DNA of 64,000 nt from Acanthornis magna (lineage: Eukaryota > Chordata > Aves > Passeriformes > Acanthizidae), in the NCBI GenBank assembly GCA_036785705.1, contig JAWUZG010000029.1:13903501-13967500 (forward strand), written 5' to 3'. The notes below the pieces were generated by a model. That model was not told the DNA's origin. It worked only from the letters and a program-made list of their open reading frames with translations, and ran no database searches. The translations under genes and the position numbers were made by a program. Below are positions 25,129 through 37,356 of the stretch, in pieces (the stretch's first letter is position 1; the number at the start of each line of letters is the position of its first letter).

Positions 25129-27739
25129 GTAAGGGTCACTTCACTGTTTCCAAGCCAAGAAACAAATGCAGTTTCTCGAAAACACATTATCCAGATTCCT
25201 GTGGAGTACAGAAAAGCTGCAATTTTATTTTGTTGCTTCCAATTTTTTTAATACAAAATTCTATTATGTGTTTTGTTATATGACAGTGTTACTCCAGCAA
25301 GGTGCAAAGTATGGGCAGTCTAACAGGATTTTTAGCATGCTGCTCATATTCGTATATTCATTCCTTAACAGCTGCTTTAAACACCAAAACATCTTCAAGG
25401 TTCATATTGATGTCCAGCATTCTGATGCGCTGAATAGGATTAGGAAAGCTATAATGGTTATAAAATGGCTATAATGTTACTCCTTTTTTATCTCTTTTCA
25501 CTGGCAAACATGGAAAAGGGACATCAATGATGGGATTCATTCTGATTGGAGATTGATTTGGTTTTTTTCCCACTTGTCTTCACAGTACTGAATATGTATT
25601 AGTATTTTGCAGCTATACCAGTTACTACAGAGTGGGTCTGTGCTGCAGTCAGCAGTGGATTAAAATGCGCAGACAATCTTGAGCTGAATAAATTGAAGTT
25701 TGCTTGGGTACCAATAGCAAAAGAAATCTGCTGGCTTTTTAGCAGAAAGGTGAAGTAGTAGTAGCTGTAGTATGTGGTGATTTTTGCCTTTAAATTCTAG
25801 AAAGCTTCCTCAAAATACTTCAACATTTAAATATTTCAGATGCTTCATTACCAAAACCAGAGAGCTTTTCTGCTCACTTTTGACTTGAAAACAAGGATTG
25901 CTTCTAGCATATTGGAAGTTGATTTTTTTCCCCTTTTTTTCTTTTTTTTTTAGCTAATGCTTTAAATGCCAGAGGTTTACCTTATCTATGATACTTAAAA
26001 TTATAAAAAATATATTAAAAATAATTGTCTGTCATGCAAGCAATTGCTAGCAATTCTTTTTCCACAACGTTTATTCAAAGATTAAATATTCTTGTTTAAT
26101 CTGTATTCCCCATCTGAAAACCAAGTGCTGTTAAATGAGTTACTAGTAATAAACTGTTAAAAACTGAAGTTACAGGGAAATTAGAATATTAATATACTCT
26201 TAAATCTTCGAATGTTGCTTCCTGTATTGCAAGATATCTAAGTACTACAGTATGGAAAATGAGGAGTAAAGTAAGAAATTAACAGAATACATGATATTGG
26301 AAATTAATGAAATTATAATTGATTTATTACTAACTTTGCATTCAGATGAATGTTATTTTTACTCTGTTACCCGAAATTGTATTTCTGGCTTTTAGTGTAA
26401 ATGCTGAATTCCCCCTGTATAGGCTAAATTAGGAAATATGGGTATGATTTTCCTGAAGTCCTGATCCTTTGTGATTTTTGACCTTCTGAACCTACATCTC
26501 ATAGAGATCCAAAATTGTTTTAAAGAAGATGGTGGAATGAGAGAGAAATGTGGTGACTTCTGCCTACCTATATGAAACTGCTTACATAAAATGTCAATTG
26601 CAATAGATTGTGGCAGGTGTCTGGGAGCAAGTTGTAAGGTCAGGATGCACCCACGAGCTTTACCTCAGCCTCCTCAACTTGAGACAGGGTAGCTTCAAAA
26701 CACTAGTTAGTCATGTCAGAAAAGAAGGTTTATTCAGAATAAGCTGCAAACACATGTTCTTTTCTGAGGATTTAGGTAATAATGCTGACCTCCATTACTG
26801 TGGAGCATCTGAGCTAGTAACTGGGGTAAATACACACTATGAGGCATCTCGGCTTTTAGGTTTAAAATCAGAGAACTCATTTTCATTAAAGCTGAGACAC
26901 TGACTTGGCTTGTAATTTGACTGTTAATGAAATACTCAAATATTTAATCAGATACAAACCTACCCAATCAGATATTCAGCCAATGAATAAGCTATTATAT
27001 TTTCTTCTTCTAGTCTTTTGCTTGTTCCTGGTCTCTCTGGCTGCATTTTACCCTTCCAAACCAGGCCAAAGGATGGGCTTACAGTTAAACTTGAGTAGAC
27101 TGAAAAATTGTGTTTCAGTAACTACTTGTTTTTGCAGTGAAAAGGAAATGGAGAGAAAATAGAAGAAAAGACATGGGATTTTTCTGCTTTTATAAATTGT
27201 GGGAGCCTCTGCATTCCAACAGGGGAAATGGAATCTAGCTGCTTGGAAGTTTCAACATTTCCTTTCTTAATTTGTAACTTAATTCTTGGAACATCTGGGA
27301 CTGGAGGAGGCTTATAAGTTGGACACCTATTTTTCTTGTTACTGCAGACCCAACTTCACATAATGTCTTCCATAAATAAAGCTTTTTGGGTAGTTCCCCC
27401 TGTTTTTGTTTGACAGCTGACTTATAAGATCAGCCCTGTGGTTAAAAGGTCGTACTGACCACCTTAAATGTTTCTGTGACCAAGTCTGGAATGCCTGAAC
27501 TTCGCTAGCAAAGTGTGCCTGTTGGTAACTGAAGGATGAGTGCTTTGTGATAAAGGTGTAATTTTATAAAATATAAAGGATAATTCTGGTTTTCTTACCA
27601 TTTTCTATTTAAAGTATTTATCTAAAATATGCTGAGAAGGTTGAAGGGGAGAAAATAACAGAATTTTTTTTTCCTCTCTTTTATTGTTGACTTTTGCATT
27701 TGATATATGAGACTTACTGGATTTATTGACTTTTTTCAG
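25129..27739 (+). other. CLASP2: intron 8
   Basis: 2.6-kb intron with T-rich patches near 25925-25953. No gene or recognised transposon. Confidence 0.85.
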
Positions 27740-27795
27740 TCGGCCTCTATCTTCTAAATGGTCTGCAGCCAGTCCAGCAAGTCTTGCAGGCAGAG
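27740..27795 (+). CDS. CLASP2: CLASP2 window exon 9 (linker)
   Basis: 56-nt exon that enters in phase 2 and leaves in phase 1, changing the splicing phase ahead of the symmetric exon series. It encodes RPLSSKWSAASPASLAGR, residues 278-295. It aligns with the human CLASP2 segment beginning RPFSSKWS and ending VAGR, but the middle is diverged, as expected for disordered linker. Acceptor gacttttttcag, donor gtaagg. Confidence 0.95.
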
Positions 27796-28973
27796 GTAAG
27801 GTGGAAGTAATGTAGTGCAGTGCACAGCTCATGTTCTTCATGTTCTTTGAATTAAAAGTTCTAAATGCAGCTTCAAATTTGACTCTCCCAGCATTTACCC
27901 TGTTTCCAAGATAAATAATGGTATATGTCACTACAAACTGGAGATAAGATTGCCTCACACTCACGTCACATTTTATGTAGTTTCAGTTGTTTTAAGTGTA
28001 AGACATAATTCGGTATTAAGTGATCATCTGTCCTGGAATTTTGTCGTGGAACAGTCACTCTCAAAGAAACAAAACATTATTCTTTGGTCTGTTCATGATT
28101 AGGCTTATGGCAGTTGGAAATTAAAGACACTGTCTCTTTCATCTGTTCCCATGTAGCTGTTGCTCTTTCTAAACACATAAATAAATAGAAAACAACAACC
28201 GAACTAAACCACATATTTGTAATTGAAAGAGTTTAATTACATGCTTAGTTTTCAGAATTTAATAACTTCAATCTCTTTTCCCATAGTGTCTTAGTAACTC
28301 TTGGAGAGTAAAACATTGAGCTGCTTTTTACAAATGAACTGTAATTGAGAATACTTGTTTTCTGGATACTGAAACTGATAAGGGGAGTCGAGTTTAGAAG
28401 ACCTAAAACAATGGTTAAAATAAACTGAAGCGAATGGTTAAAATTCAGTAAATAATAGGAAGTGAATATGAAAATACTGAAGATTAGGCCCTAAAGCATT
28501 TCAGAGTATGCATTCAGCTCACCTGCCTGTCGCTTTACCTTAGCTGAAGTGTGGGAATATTTTCTTCCTTCAGTGTCTGAAGGAATTATGTGAATTTCTT
28601 TATGTTTGTGAAGCATTCAATAATGTAATAAATGACACAAGGTTCAAAATTATGTCCTTTGTACTAGAGTGGGAACACAGTTTGCATTAAATAATGCTAA
28701 AATTTCATGCTGGATAGAAATAAATACTACTGTAAAGCAAACTGTCCTTTACACGCAGTTCATGGTCTAGTCTAGTTTGCTTTTTTGCTAGTCTAGTTTG
28801 CTTTTTCATCTCAGTAATACTTGGTTTAACACTAACTTGACTTAAGCTTTTTGACGTAGTTTTCTGTGCTGTCCGCAAGCGTGCTGTGGTACTAGAAGAT
28901 GTTAACCTTTTAGATATAATTCATTTTATTCAATATCAACTCATTTCTTCCTTTTCTTTTTCTTTTCTGGCAG
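27796..28973 (+). other. CLASP2: intron 9
   Basis: 1.2-kb intron containing a short tandem duplication (28767-28806) and a pyrimidine-rich acceptor region. No gene recognised. Confidence 0.87.
28767..28806. repeat. tandem duplication, 21-bp period
   Basis: ctagtctagtttgcttttt occurs at 28767-28785 and 28788-28806, two perfect copies. Confidence 0.9.
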
Positions 28974-29144
28974 TTTCAGTCAGCAGCAAGGGTGTTCCAA
29001 GCCCAGGCACTCTGCAGAGGTCTCGCAGTGACATCGATGTGAACGCTGCCGCCGGTGCGAAGGCCCGCCATGCTGCTGGACAGACAGCTGGGGCTGGGCG
29101 CCTGTCCACAGCTGGGCTGCCCCCGGGATCCTACGCCTCCCTAG
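28974..29144 (+). CDS. CLASP2: CLASP2 window exon 10 (linker)
   Basis: 171-nt exon, phase 1-1, residues 297-352. It encodes SVSSKGVPSPGTLQRSRSDI, DVNAAAGAKARHAAGQTAGA and GRLSTAGLPPGSYASL. LQRSRSDIDVNAAA is a strongly conserved CLASP linker block. The middle is Gly/Ala-rich and diverged. GLPPGSYASL recalls the CLASP1 LPPGSYASLG ending; in human CLASP2 I recall ALNAGSYASL. The exon is much more GC- and CpG-rich than the introns around it. Acceptor tttcttttctggcag, donor gtaagg. Confidence 0.96.
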
Positions 29145-29727
29145 GTAAGGGAAGCACCTTTGCACTGCTCTGAGATGTTTTTGTGATTTTCTTGATCAAA
29201 AAGTTGCAGTACGCTACTCCTCTGTTTGAGAAACGGTCATCATTTTTAGTAGCACTGTAGCACAGTAAAAGAGCAGGTGTTCTGAAGTAAGTCACAAACT
29301 TTCCTAGATGCTTTATTTGTCTTGTTCTGGAAGAATGCCAACGTAGAGAATGCGTGCATACTCTGCACTTTAAATGTCTTAATCTGGAATTAATATTAAG
29401 TGTTGGAAGGAGTGGTATCTTTACCTTACAGCATGTGGTGATCATTACTTTTTTGTTCACGTGTGAGGGCTTTTGATTTTCCATTTTTCTCAGCTTGTCA
29501 GGTATTTTACAACAGTGTTAAAGCTATTACCCTGGCAGTAAGAGGTGGCTTCTTCATGAAATGCAGAGATGTTTCACGCAATAACTTAAAACACTGAGTT
29601 CATTAATGTCTTCCTAAGGACAATGATGGAACTTCTGTATGTTTTATCTAGGTGAGAGTCTCCATTGATACTTGCTGTTAGACATAGAAAGGGCTACAAG
29701 TGATAAGAGTGCAGAAAAGTATTTGAT

Positions 29728-29747
29728 GGTGGTGGTGGTGGTGGTGT
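29728..29747. repeat. (GGT)6 trinucleotide repeat
   Basis: Six uninterrupted ggt units followed by gta. A short microsatellite, probably length-variable. Confidence 0.9.
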
Positions 29748-29889
29748 AGATGCTAGAATATCCACTGAGTGGGGCTGGTAAAGGGCTATGAACATGTTTT
29801 TGTCCTAAATTTTTAGGTTGTCCATGCTGTAGGGATAGCAATGGGGGAAGAGAGGTTCAGTGTTCACAAAACTGTTTTTTTCTTCTCAG

Positions 29890-30090
29890 CTTCTATGCCA
29901 GCTAGATCACCAAGGAGAGACATGTTCTGATGTCAGTATTGCCATAGATGATCACAAGAGACGAAGAAACTATATAGTTCTTCTGATTTGCGTTGTGTTT
30001 GTGTAGATGTTAGCATACACATGCAAGCTATGACTTGCAAAGGTTTTGATTGTGCTTTTTAAAATTAAAACTTAAGTTGATTCATTTTGT
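29890..30090 (+). other. possible alternative 3'-terminal exon of CLASP2
   Basis: A strong acceptor-like tract (actgtttttttcttctcag) precedes a segment that, joined in phase 1 to exon 10, would read ASMPARSPRRDMF and stop at TGA 29928-29930. Purine-rich enhancer-like sequence (agagacgaagaaac) follows, and a variant poly(A) hexamer ATTAAA lies at 30064-30069. No GT donor in good context closes it as an internal exon. If used it would give a protein ending in the linker, without TOG3 and the C-terminus. I know of no such described isoform. This is inference only, and the 3' limit is nominal. Confidence 0.25.
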
Positions 30091-30294
30091 CATCAGGGCC
30101 TACCTGAAATAGTTTCAACAGCACTGATTTTAGTGTTAAGAAGTGTGAGCAATCCCAACTAAAAAGAGTACTTGGTACTTGGAATAGCAGTTTTGGATGT
30201 GGGCTCCCTCTGGTGCCCACAGAGGCGGCAGCAGAACCTGCTGAGTCACAGGTGGCCACAGGCATGAGGCTGCTTGGTGGAGGGGATATAGTTG

Positions 30295-30460
30295 TGGTTC
30301 CCCAGGGAAGCTGTGGATGCGCCATCCCTGGCAGTGTTCAAGGCTAGGCTGGATCAGGGTTGGAGCAAACTGCTCCAGTGGAAAGTGTTCCTGCCTACAG
30401 TAAGGGAGTTGGAACTTGGTGATCTTTAAGGTCCCTTCCAACCCAAACCATTCTATGATT
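30295..30460 (+). mobile_element. CR1 LINE, 3'-end fragment
   Basis: Plus-strand CR1 tail: gaagctgtggatgcgccat, ccctggcagtgttcaaggct, then gatctttaaggtcccttcca and a single attctatgat terminal unit at the right end. It is 5'-truncated and non-coding. Its orientation is opposite to the copies at 17.1 and 56.3 kb. Confidence 0.93.
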
Positions 30461-32457
30461 TTGGAACTCTCAGTTCCTCCTAACTTAACGCCTTAAAGCC
30501 TGAAATATGTGGGGTGATTATTTTCCAGGATCAGAATGCTGCCTAGTGTGTTTTGATAGATGTATTTTGAACCTCAGACAAAGCTGGTGTTCACAGAAGT
30601 AAAAGTGGCGCAGAGCATGGTGACAGAAGGAAAAGTCAGATGGAAAACAAAGAGGGAGATCCTGTTCTGTTAATGTCTTCTTTATGCTGCTGAAATGAGG
30701 GGACTATGTTGTCTTAAGACTTTCACAGAAAATTAGCTCTTAATTGGAGTATTGGTTTGCTTTTAGAACATTTTAAGCAATTCTGATTCTTGCCAATAAT
30801 TTTGTAAGTACGGGTTTAGAATGGCACAGAAGTTTCCAGTGAAGTAAACTGGTGGGTTTATGCAGGAAAATAACAGAAATAGCTTATTCTGTTTGTAATT
30901 TATTGGCTGGGTGAGTCAGGATGGGGGAAAGCAATAATAAGCAGTAAGTCCAGGTCATATTTGTTTGAAGGATTTAAGTTGCTGGAAAGCTTTACCTTGC
31001 TAGCAGATGCAATCACATGTGGAGAACAGCATGATGGTCATTTGAAATGGCAAAATAATGTAATACTGGCAATGTGTAGCAAAAGTCAAAACCTAGTGTA
31101 GACAGTAAAATGGCAGTGGTAGTCAAGGAGATCAAGGTTTCTTTATGGTCACACAAAATGAGTAGTGCTTGATTGATCTTTGCTCAATCTCCTAGCAGTT
31201 TTTAAACTGTTGTAAGGCAATTTAAATGATACACAGCATGTAGACAGTGTGACTGTTGTTTCTTTGGCCATGAATTAGCTTCGAAATATTGTTTACTCTT
31301 AGTTTTCAAAAGGTAACCTTAAAATGAATGCAGTGAGAATCCAAGCAAGTGTCATGTTTCAGAAAATGGGTTAATTTGTAAATTTCTTCCCTCTGTTCAT
31401 TTTATGGGGCTTATTTATAGTAGCCCAAATAGGGAAAGTTAAATATCAGAACTGTGAAGATAATGCTGACCATGGTATGGAAAGGCCTAGGCAATGTTAC
31501 TGTATTTCCATTATGCTTTCCACTTCTTTTAGGCATTGCAGTCAGTACCAAAATAAATGACATTGTCTTGTCTCCCATAGCATGAATTCATTTTCATCCT
31601 GGCTTGCAGAGAAACATTCACCTTTTGCTTACACAGCTACCAAATTTAAAGCCTCAGCAGGCCAGAAGCTTATAAGCATCGTAATCTATAATTGTGTTCA
31701 CCCATCTCTTCCCTTTTTATTATTAATGGAAGAACTCTCGCTTATTTATGATTTTTAAAAAGACCATTCTAGAAGCAGGAGGATGCTCTCTAGTTATTTT
31801 AAATGCTGACTGTCTTTGACATCCTTAAGTATTAATGTCCTTGTTGAGGAGGCTTGAGCTGTAATTATATATATCTCATGCTAAATATTTTCATTTTGAT
31901 TGTTACTGTCAGAATATTTATGCAGTACCTTCCACCTGAACTGGTAAATATTTAATGCTTTTAAACTAGAATGAAACTTTCTCTCATTTGTCCTCTGTCT
32001 TAATTGTGCTATTTTTTCCCTCCTGTCCCTTACCCCAGGTGGGGCTTCATGCTCAGTAGCAAATTTTACAAGAAATATAAATATCTGGTTCAGTAATGAT
32101 ATAAATATGTACTGATGATTCAGTAACAGTTTACACCAAGAATGAAACCATTTATACATGTTTTACTGTAAGGGTTTTTTCAACTCTGGAAAATACAGAG
32201 AGAACCAATATCCCTGTGCAGAGTACTTATACTCTGTTTTGTAATTTTGTACAGCCCTGTTTTGTTATTTTGTATCTTGGACTGAGCAAAACCAACATTG
32301 CTTAAGGTAGCTTATACATGCATTAATTAGATAAACATGTCTGCTGTATTTAATATTAATGTATTTTCCTCAATTAATGTTTTATGACTCTGCTGTGAAC
32401 ACCTTTATTCTAACACACTAAGTTTTCCATGTTTCTTTGCCTGCTTTTTCAACAAAG

Positions 32458-32481
32458 AGGATACTTCTGACAAGATGGATG
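32458..32481 (+). CDS. CLASP2: CLASP2 window exon 11, 24-nt microexon
   Basis: 24-nt phase 1-1 exon adding eight residues, (E)DTSDKMD(G), residues 353-361 with split codons. It matches the EDTSDKLDG insert of human CLASP2 isoforms; CLASP1 lacks it in the form I know. Leaving out exons 11 and 12 gives SYASL-GRIR, the CLASP1-like join, so it is probably an alternative cassette. Acceptor tttcaacaaag, where an alternative AG two bases on would break the frame; donor gtaaga. Confidence 0.93.
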
Positions 32482-35205
32482 GTAAGAAATTGTTTAGTCT
32501 GTCCTCTCATTCTATTAAATATCTAATAAAGTGTCTTTTATGTAAAAGTATTGATGTTTAATATATTTTTCTGTTCATCAACAAATTACTCTGCTGCTTT
32601 TATTAACTCCTGTGTAATCTTGATGTCTTGTTTTATGTGTTATTGCTGTATTTGTCAATTTCATGAATGTTTGGTCTGTATCAGCAGCAGAAGCATTATC
32701 AGAAATTTGGCATTACCCCTCTTTTTTTAAAAAAAGCTTTATTAGTTACAGAGCAATTCTGTAATCATTACATGCTGATTTTTTACTAGTTAAATACATG
32801 CTTTTAAAATCAGTTTATTTCCAGTGTATTCTGTAGTTTGACATGTAAAGTCAATTTTTTCGACTTGGCAGAACAGTAGTGGGAGAGCAGAAGATGCTTG
32901 ACCACATAATTAAGTATTAAAAAAAGCAAAAAACAATCCTAAAATCTTCTCTATCAAAATCTAGCCTTGCTACATAAATTTAAGTGCCTGTAGATTCTGT
33001 AATACCATGTAATTCTATTAAAGAATCACTTGCAAAGAAGACCTACCTGTTAAAATAGCTTGTCAAGTGTTCCACCTAGGTTTTAATAGTTGACCATCAG
33101 GCTTCTCATAGCAATTGTCTGTTTCAGGTGTGTGTAAATAATGCTTCACATTTAATAAAGTGACAGAGTCACAGCCTGCTGCCTGGTGATTCTAATTCTA
33201 ATTTATTGCTTGGGAGCACTTAACAAGCACTTAACGAGTTGCTTCTTGCTTAATCCTTTGTGTCACATATTTATTAACTGTGCATGTTTCGAAGAATGAG
33301 TAGTTTATTGGAAGCAGATGTATCTCATAGAAATGAAAAGAGTAAGAAGGTAGATCTCTCAACCAGAATCCTGAATAATTTTAAAACATAGATGCTTTTT
33401 GTAAGAATTTGAGCTGGTCTTGAGTATTGAAGATATCAGGACTAGTTTATTAAAATGAGAAGAGTTTGTAGAGGATGGTAGAGACTGCATCACTTTATTT
33501 CCATATGACATTTCCTTGTATTACGTATAATAGGCTTTATTTATAGTTATTTGTGCTAAACTCTTGAGCTTTGGACATTGTCACCAGAAATAAAGGTTCT
33601 TAGGGCCATGTAGGCTTTTTCTTTTGTTCTAACCAGAAGTCACAGCTAATGATATGTTGCACATTTCTGTTTAAAACCAGCAAGGGAAGTGCTACACAAT
33701 TGATCAGAGCAACAGGGTGGTTTTTTCTCTAGAGGATATCTGTAGCTATGATGTGCAAGATGGAATGAACACAGCTTAGCTCGCCAGCTGTTAGTTGTAT
33801 GATACTGCTGTTCTGATCTTACCACCACCAGGAGGAACTAATCATCTTTCCTTTTCCCACTAACCTTGTCCACATGTTTTTATCTCTTCTTTTGTTAGCA
33901 CCTTGTGATATTCCATTATCAATTACTGTAGATTAACAAACTCCATAAAACTTACTTTTTTAGTTTTTGGAGCTGCCAGTGAGTGTTTAGCCATCCTGTG
34001 GTAGCACAAGGTTGAGAGGAAAGAAAAACAGAACCACACCTTTTAGGAGCAGCTATTTATTAGCCTGGCTTAGGTATTGCATAGAATCTGCCTTCCAAGA
34101 TCCAGTTCTGGAAGAATGTTAGAGTTGGAGGGGTAGCTCAAGGTTTGAGGGTTGGGTTCTGTTTTGGTTTTGATTTTTTGCAAACTACCAAATTTGATCT
34201 GGAAAGCTTTGAGTCACTCCTACATATCTATTACTGTAACTGATTTTTGTGAAGAACCGCTGAAGTTTACACTGAACTAAATTTTTACAGGAAGTTTTTG
34301 AAAATAGTTCCTTGAAGATACTGTAACATGAGAAAACTTCCCCAGCAAATTTGGCTTAGTTGAGGCTAGCCAAAGACACTCACAGATGTTCTCATCATTG
34401 TAGTTCTCTTGCAAGGCAGAAAGGGCAGAGAGTAAAAATAAAAATGGAAGTACCCTTTGATTTTTTTTAGGGGCATTTAACATTTTAGTCATTACTAGTG
34501 TATCTTTTAGTCCATAATACGATTTGTTTCAAAGGAGCTTAGAGGAAGGACTGCCAATTAGGCAGCTTCCCATCGGTTCCTAGGTACTGATGGGAAAAAG
34601 GCTTGTCTGACTCTCACATTGTCAAAAATCAAGCCTTGTTAAGCTTGGCATACTTGTTCAAGTGTGATCTGATTTCAGCAAGCTCACATTCCTTCCACGT
34701 CTCTGAGCAAGACTTGATCTTGTGCGTGTGTATCCTCAGAGTAATCAGAGGCTTAATTCGGAGAAATCCTCCTTGCTGGCAGTTCCTATCAAATTATAAC
34801 TGTCCAGTGTGGGAAACACTGTCCTTATGTTTTTCTCTGAGGTTATGTATAATAGTATGTTTCATATTATCAGAAGAGCTTGCATTACAATATTTTTAAT
34901 GTCTGTTTTAATCTGTGTATGTCATTTTGTTGACTAATCTCGTAGCTGTGACTTTTTTCTATTGAATTTTTTGTGGGTTTGTAACAAGTTCAGAAAGCAG
35001 TGCTGTGCATTGTGTTCTTGTAAATTGCTATCAGTGTAGTATGGATATTTTCTTGGTAATTTTACTTCAATTATGGAGTTGCAACATAAAAGCTTTAGCT
35101 CTCTTGATAAAATTTGTCAAGATTCCCAAGATTAGTCTCAAAAAGGAATTTGAAAGACATAGTATTGTTTGGAATATCATGTATTTTATTATTTTTTCTG
35201 TTTAG
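32482..35205 (+). other. CLASP2: intron 11
   Basis: 2.7-kb AT-rich intron, no recognised content. Confidence 0.87.
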
Positions 35206-35223
35206 GAACAGCTTCTGAAGATG
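35206..35223 (+). CDS. CLASP2: CLASP2 window exon 12, 18-nt microexon
   Basis: 18-nt phase 1-1 exon encoding (G)TASED(G), residues 361-367 with split codons. It matches the TASEDG insert of human CLASP2. At 18 nt it is among the shortest internal exons and would be missed by most gene finders. Its acceptor (tattattttttctgtttag) is strong and its donor is gtaaga. As a frame-neutral cassette it is likely regulated by neuronal splicing factors, which is inferred from the general behaviour of microexons. Confidence 0.92.
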
Positions 35224-37092
35224 GTAAGAAACTACTTTGTTAGACTAGCTAATATTTTCAGCTTCATATTTTCATTGATACAAATTAAGCTTTAAAAGTA
35301 GAACATGGTGTTTCTGGGGCTTTGTGGAGGTTCATAACAGACAGCTTATGCATCTAATACTTGGTTGTCATGTACTATTTTGAAAATTCTTTTGCTTTTA
35401 TTTTAATTCTCAAGTACTCATCTGGCGTCTTATCATTGCTTAACATTTCGACTGTGAAAATATAGGGGCTTTATAATTCTGCCTTTGTATTTTAAAGCAA
35501 ATCTTGTCACAGAATATTTCATCAAATGTTTTCATGCTCTGGGAAAGCAGGTGCTACTATTACTCATCTCTCTGAGACTTGGAAGCTAATTTTCAATCTG
35601 TTATTAACATTTAAACCTGTCATTAGTGAATAAATGTAGAGACTCCAAATGAGTTAACAGTTACCTCACAGACACAAACTGGTTTATTTTACACTGATAA
35701 AACTGAAACGGGTTCCAAGTGATAATTTAACATAGTATTAAAATAGTGGCACTCTGTATTCCGAGGTTTTGGGCCAATTTCTGAATGCAGTTACATGCCT
35801 TGCAATCTCACAGCACTCAGTGGGAAAGCATTGCCATTGCACGGGGATAACTAGTAGAGTTTGGACTAGTTAATCTAACCATTCTTGCTAAGCCTGTTGT
35901 TTTCTAATAGTTTAGTGAATAACGTCCTTTATCCTGATTCTCTTCTTATAGACTCTCATCTATGGCTATTCCCTCTGCTTGGATGAATAATATTAACTTG
36001 GTTGGTCTCCAAATTCTGCTGTGGAAAGCCTAAAGAGGCTAGAGCTAAATAACAGTCTGTGTACCTAATTCTTTTAGGTCAAATATTGACTCAGCATGTC
36101 TAGAAAATACTGTAATTATGCTGTGTTTAAAAGTGTTGGGCTTATTGAGCTAGATCCACCCTGACTTTCTGGGGTTTGTTTTTGTAACTTAGAAGAATTA
36201 TGGTTAGCATGAGTTTGGGTTTGATTTCATTTTTTCTGTTGTTTGAGAGGCTGGCTTAGCAAATGTAGTGTACAGCTCCACTATTTTCTTTTATGAATGA
36301 TCTTTCATTTACCTATGATTCATCCAACTGGGGTCTTCCTTTCTTTTGTAATTTCTTTGTATGTGCTGGATGTTTCGAGGAACATGACTAATGATGCAGC
36401 AAGGTTTAACCAAACCCAAGAGAATTTGTCATTTACCATTTGGCATTCTAGAAAAAAGTGAATTTCTTGTTTTATTTGTAGGTACTTAGTTTGTAGATAC
36501 TTAGTTTAATATGTCTCTTGCTTGGCTTTTCTATCTGTTGGGGAGAGTAGTATTTCTTTATATCATGCTGTCGCAAGAAGTACTTCAGTGTATTTAGTCT
36601 TTTCAAAATGCTCTGAAAGGGTTGGGAAATCCTGTAGAAGTCTGTATGACTGTGGCCAGGAAAGCAGTAGAATCTTCAGCAATAAAAAAGCTAGTATTTA
36701 GATTTCTAGAAAGAGGAGTGAAGTTAGGAAGAACGCTCAGGATCCTATTCTGTAGTTTTATGACAGCAGTAAACTTCCCTCTTTTTAATGTAATTGACCA
36801 TATATATGCAGGAAGGAAGAATTAGCTAGCCAGTCCAGGGTGTCGAAGGGGTAATGTGCAAATTGTTTGCTGAACCATGTAGCATCAGAGGAGAAGTATT
36901 TTGCTTCCTCAGCCATTAAGTCCCTCAAGGTGTTCAAATTTCTACTAATTATCCCAAGCGAATTTTCACCAATTGAGTTACATTGCGCTTCTTTTATCTG
37001 CAGAAACTTAAGAAAATATTAGTAAATGCTACTGATGCTCTGCTTCCTACCTGACTCTGAAAAACTAATTTAATGTAATTTTTCTTTTATAG
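35224..37092 (+). other. CLASP2: intron 12
   Basis: 1.9-kb intron, no recognised content. Confidence 0.87.
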
Positions 37093-37194
37093 GTCGTATA
37101 CGATCAAAGCTCTCAACCCCTTCTGTTGGTATTGGAAATTCTAAAACAGATTCCAGAGGACGGAGTAGAACCAAAGTGGTGTCACAATCTCAGC
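37093..37194 (+). CDS. CLASP2: CLASP2 window exon 13 (basic linker)
   Basis: 102-nt phase 1-1 exon, residues 368-400. It encodes RIRSKLSTPSVGIGNSKTDS and RGRSRTKVVSQSQ, a very basic Ser/Arg segment that helps bind the acidic microtubule lattice. SRGRSRTKVVSQSQ is highly conserved. RIRSKLSTP sits where human CLASP2 has RVRAKLSAP. Acceptor ttttcttttatag, donor gtatgt. Confidence 0.96.
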
Positions 37195-37329
37195 GTATGT
37201 ATTTTCTGTTTATCGGTTATACCTGATAAAGAGGCCAAATGCTTAAGCATATATTCATTGACCAATGGCTGCAGTCAAAGTTAATTTTTAAGAAAAAGCT
37301 ACATACTGAGTTGTTGTTCTGTGCCTTAG
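37195..37329 (+). other. CLASP2: short intron 13 (if microexon 13a is used)
   Basis: 135 bp between exon 13 and the candidate microexon 13a, by far the shortest gap between exons in the window. It has a normal donor and a T-rich acceptor (gttgttctgtgccttag). Confidence 0.55.
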
Positions 37330-37356
37330 GTTCATCATCGCCAGACCAAAATGAAG
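37330..37356 (+). CDS. candidate CLASP2 27-nt microexon 13a
   Basis: 27 nt bounded by AG and GT, with the same phase 1-1 as all neighbours. Joined to exon 13 it reads (R)SSSPDQNE(G) with no stop, and the Ser/Pro content fits the linker. It lies only 135 bp after exon 13. The acceptor is good; the donor (gtattt) is weaker. I do not recall this insert from mammalian CLASP2, so it is either a bird or rare cassette or a chance match. Confidence 0.5.

Larger units (their letters stand above)
29145..32457 (+). other. CLASP2: intron 10
   Basis: 3.3-kb intron with a (GGT)n tract, a CR1 fragment and a possible alternative terminal exon (29890). No other content recognised. Confidence 0.85.
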
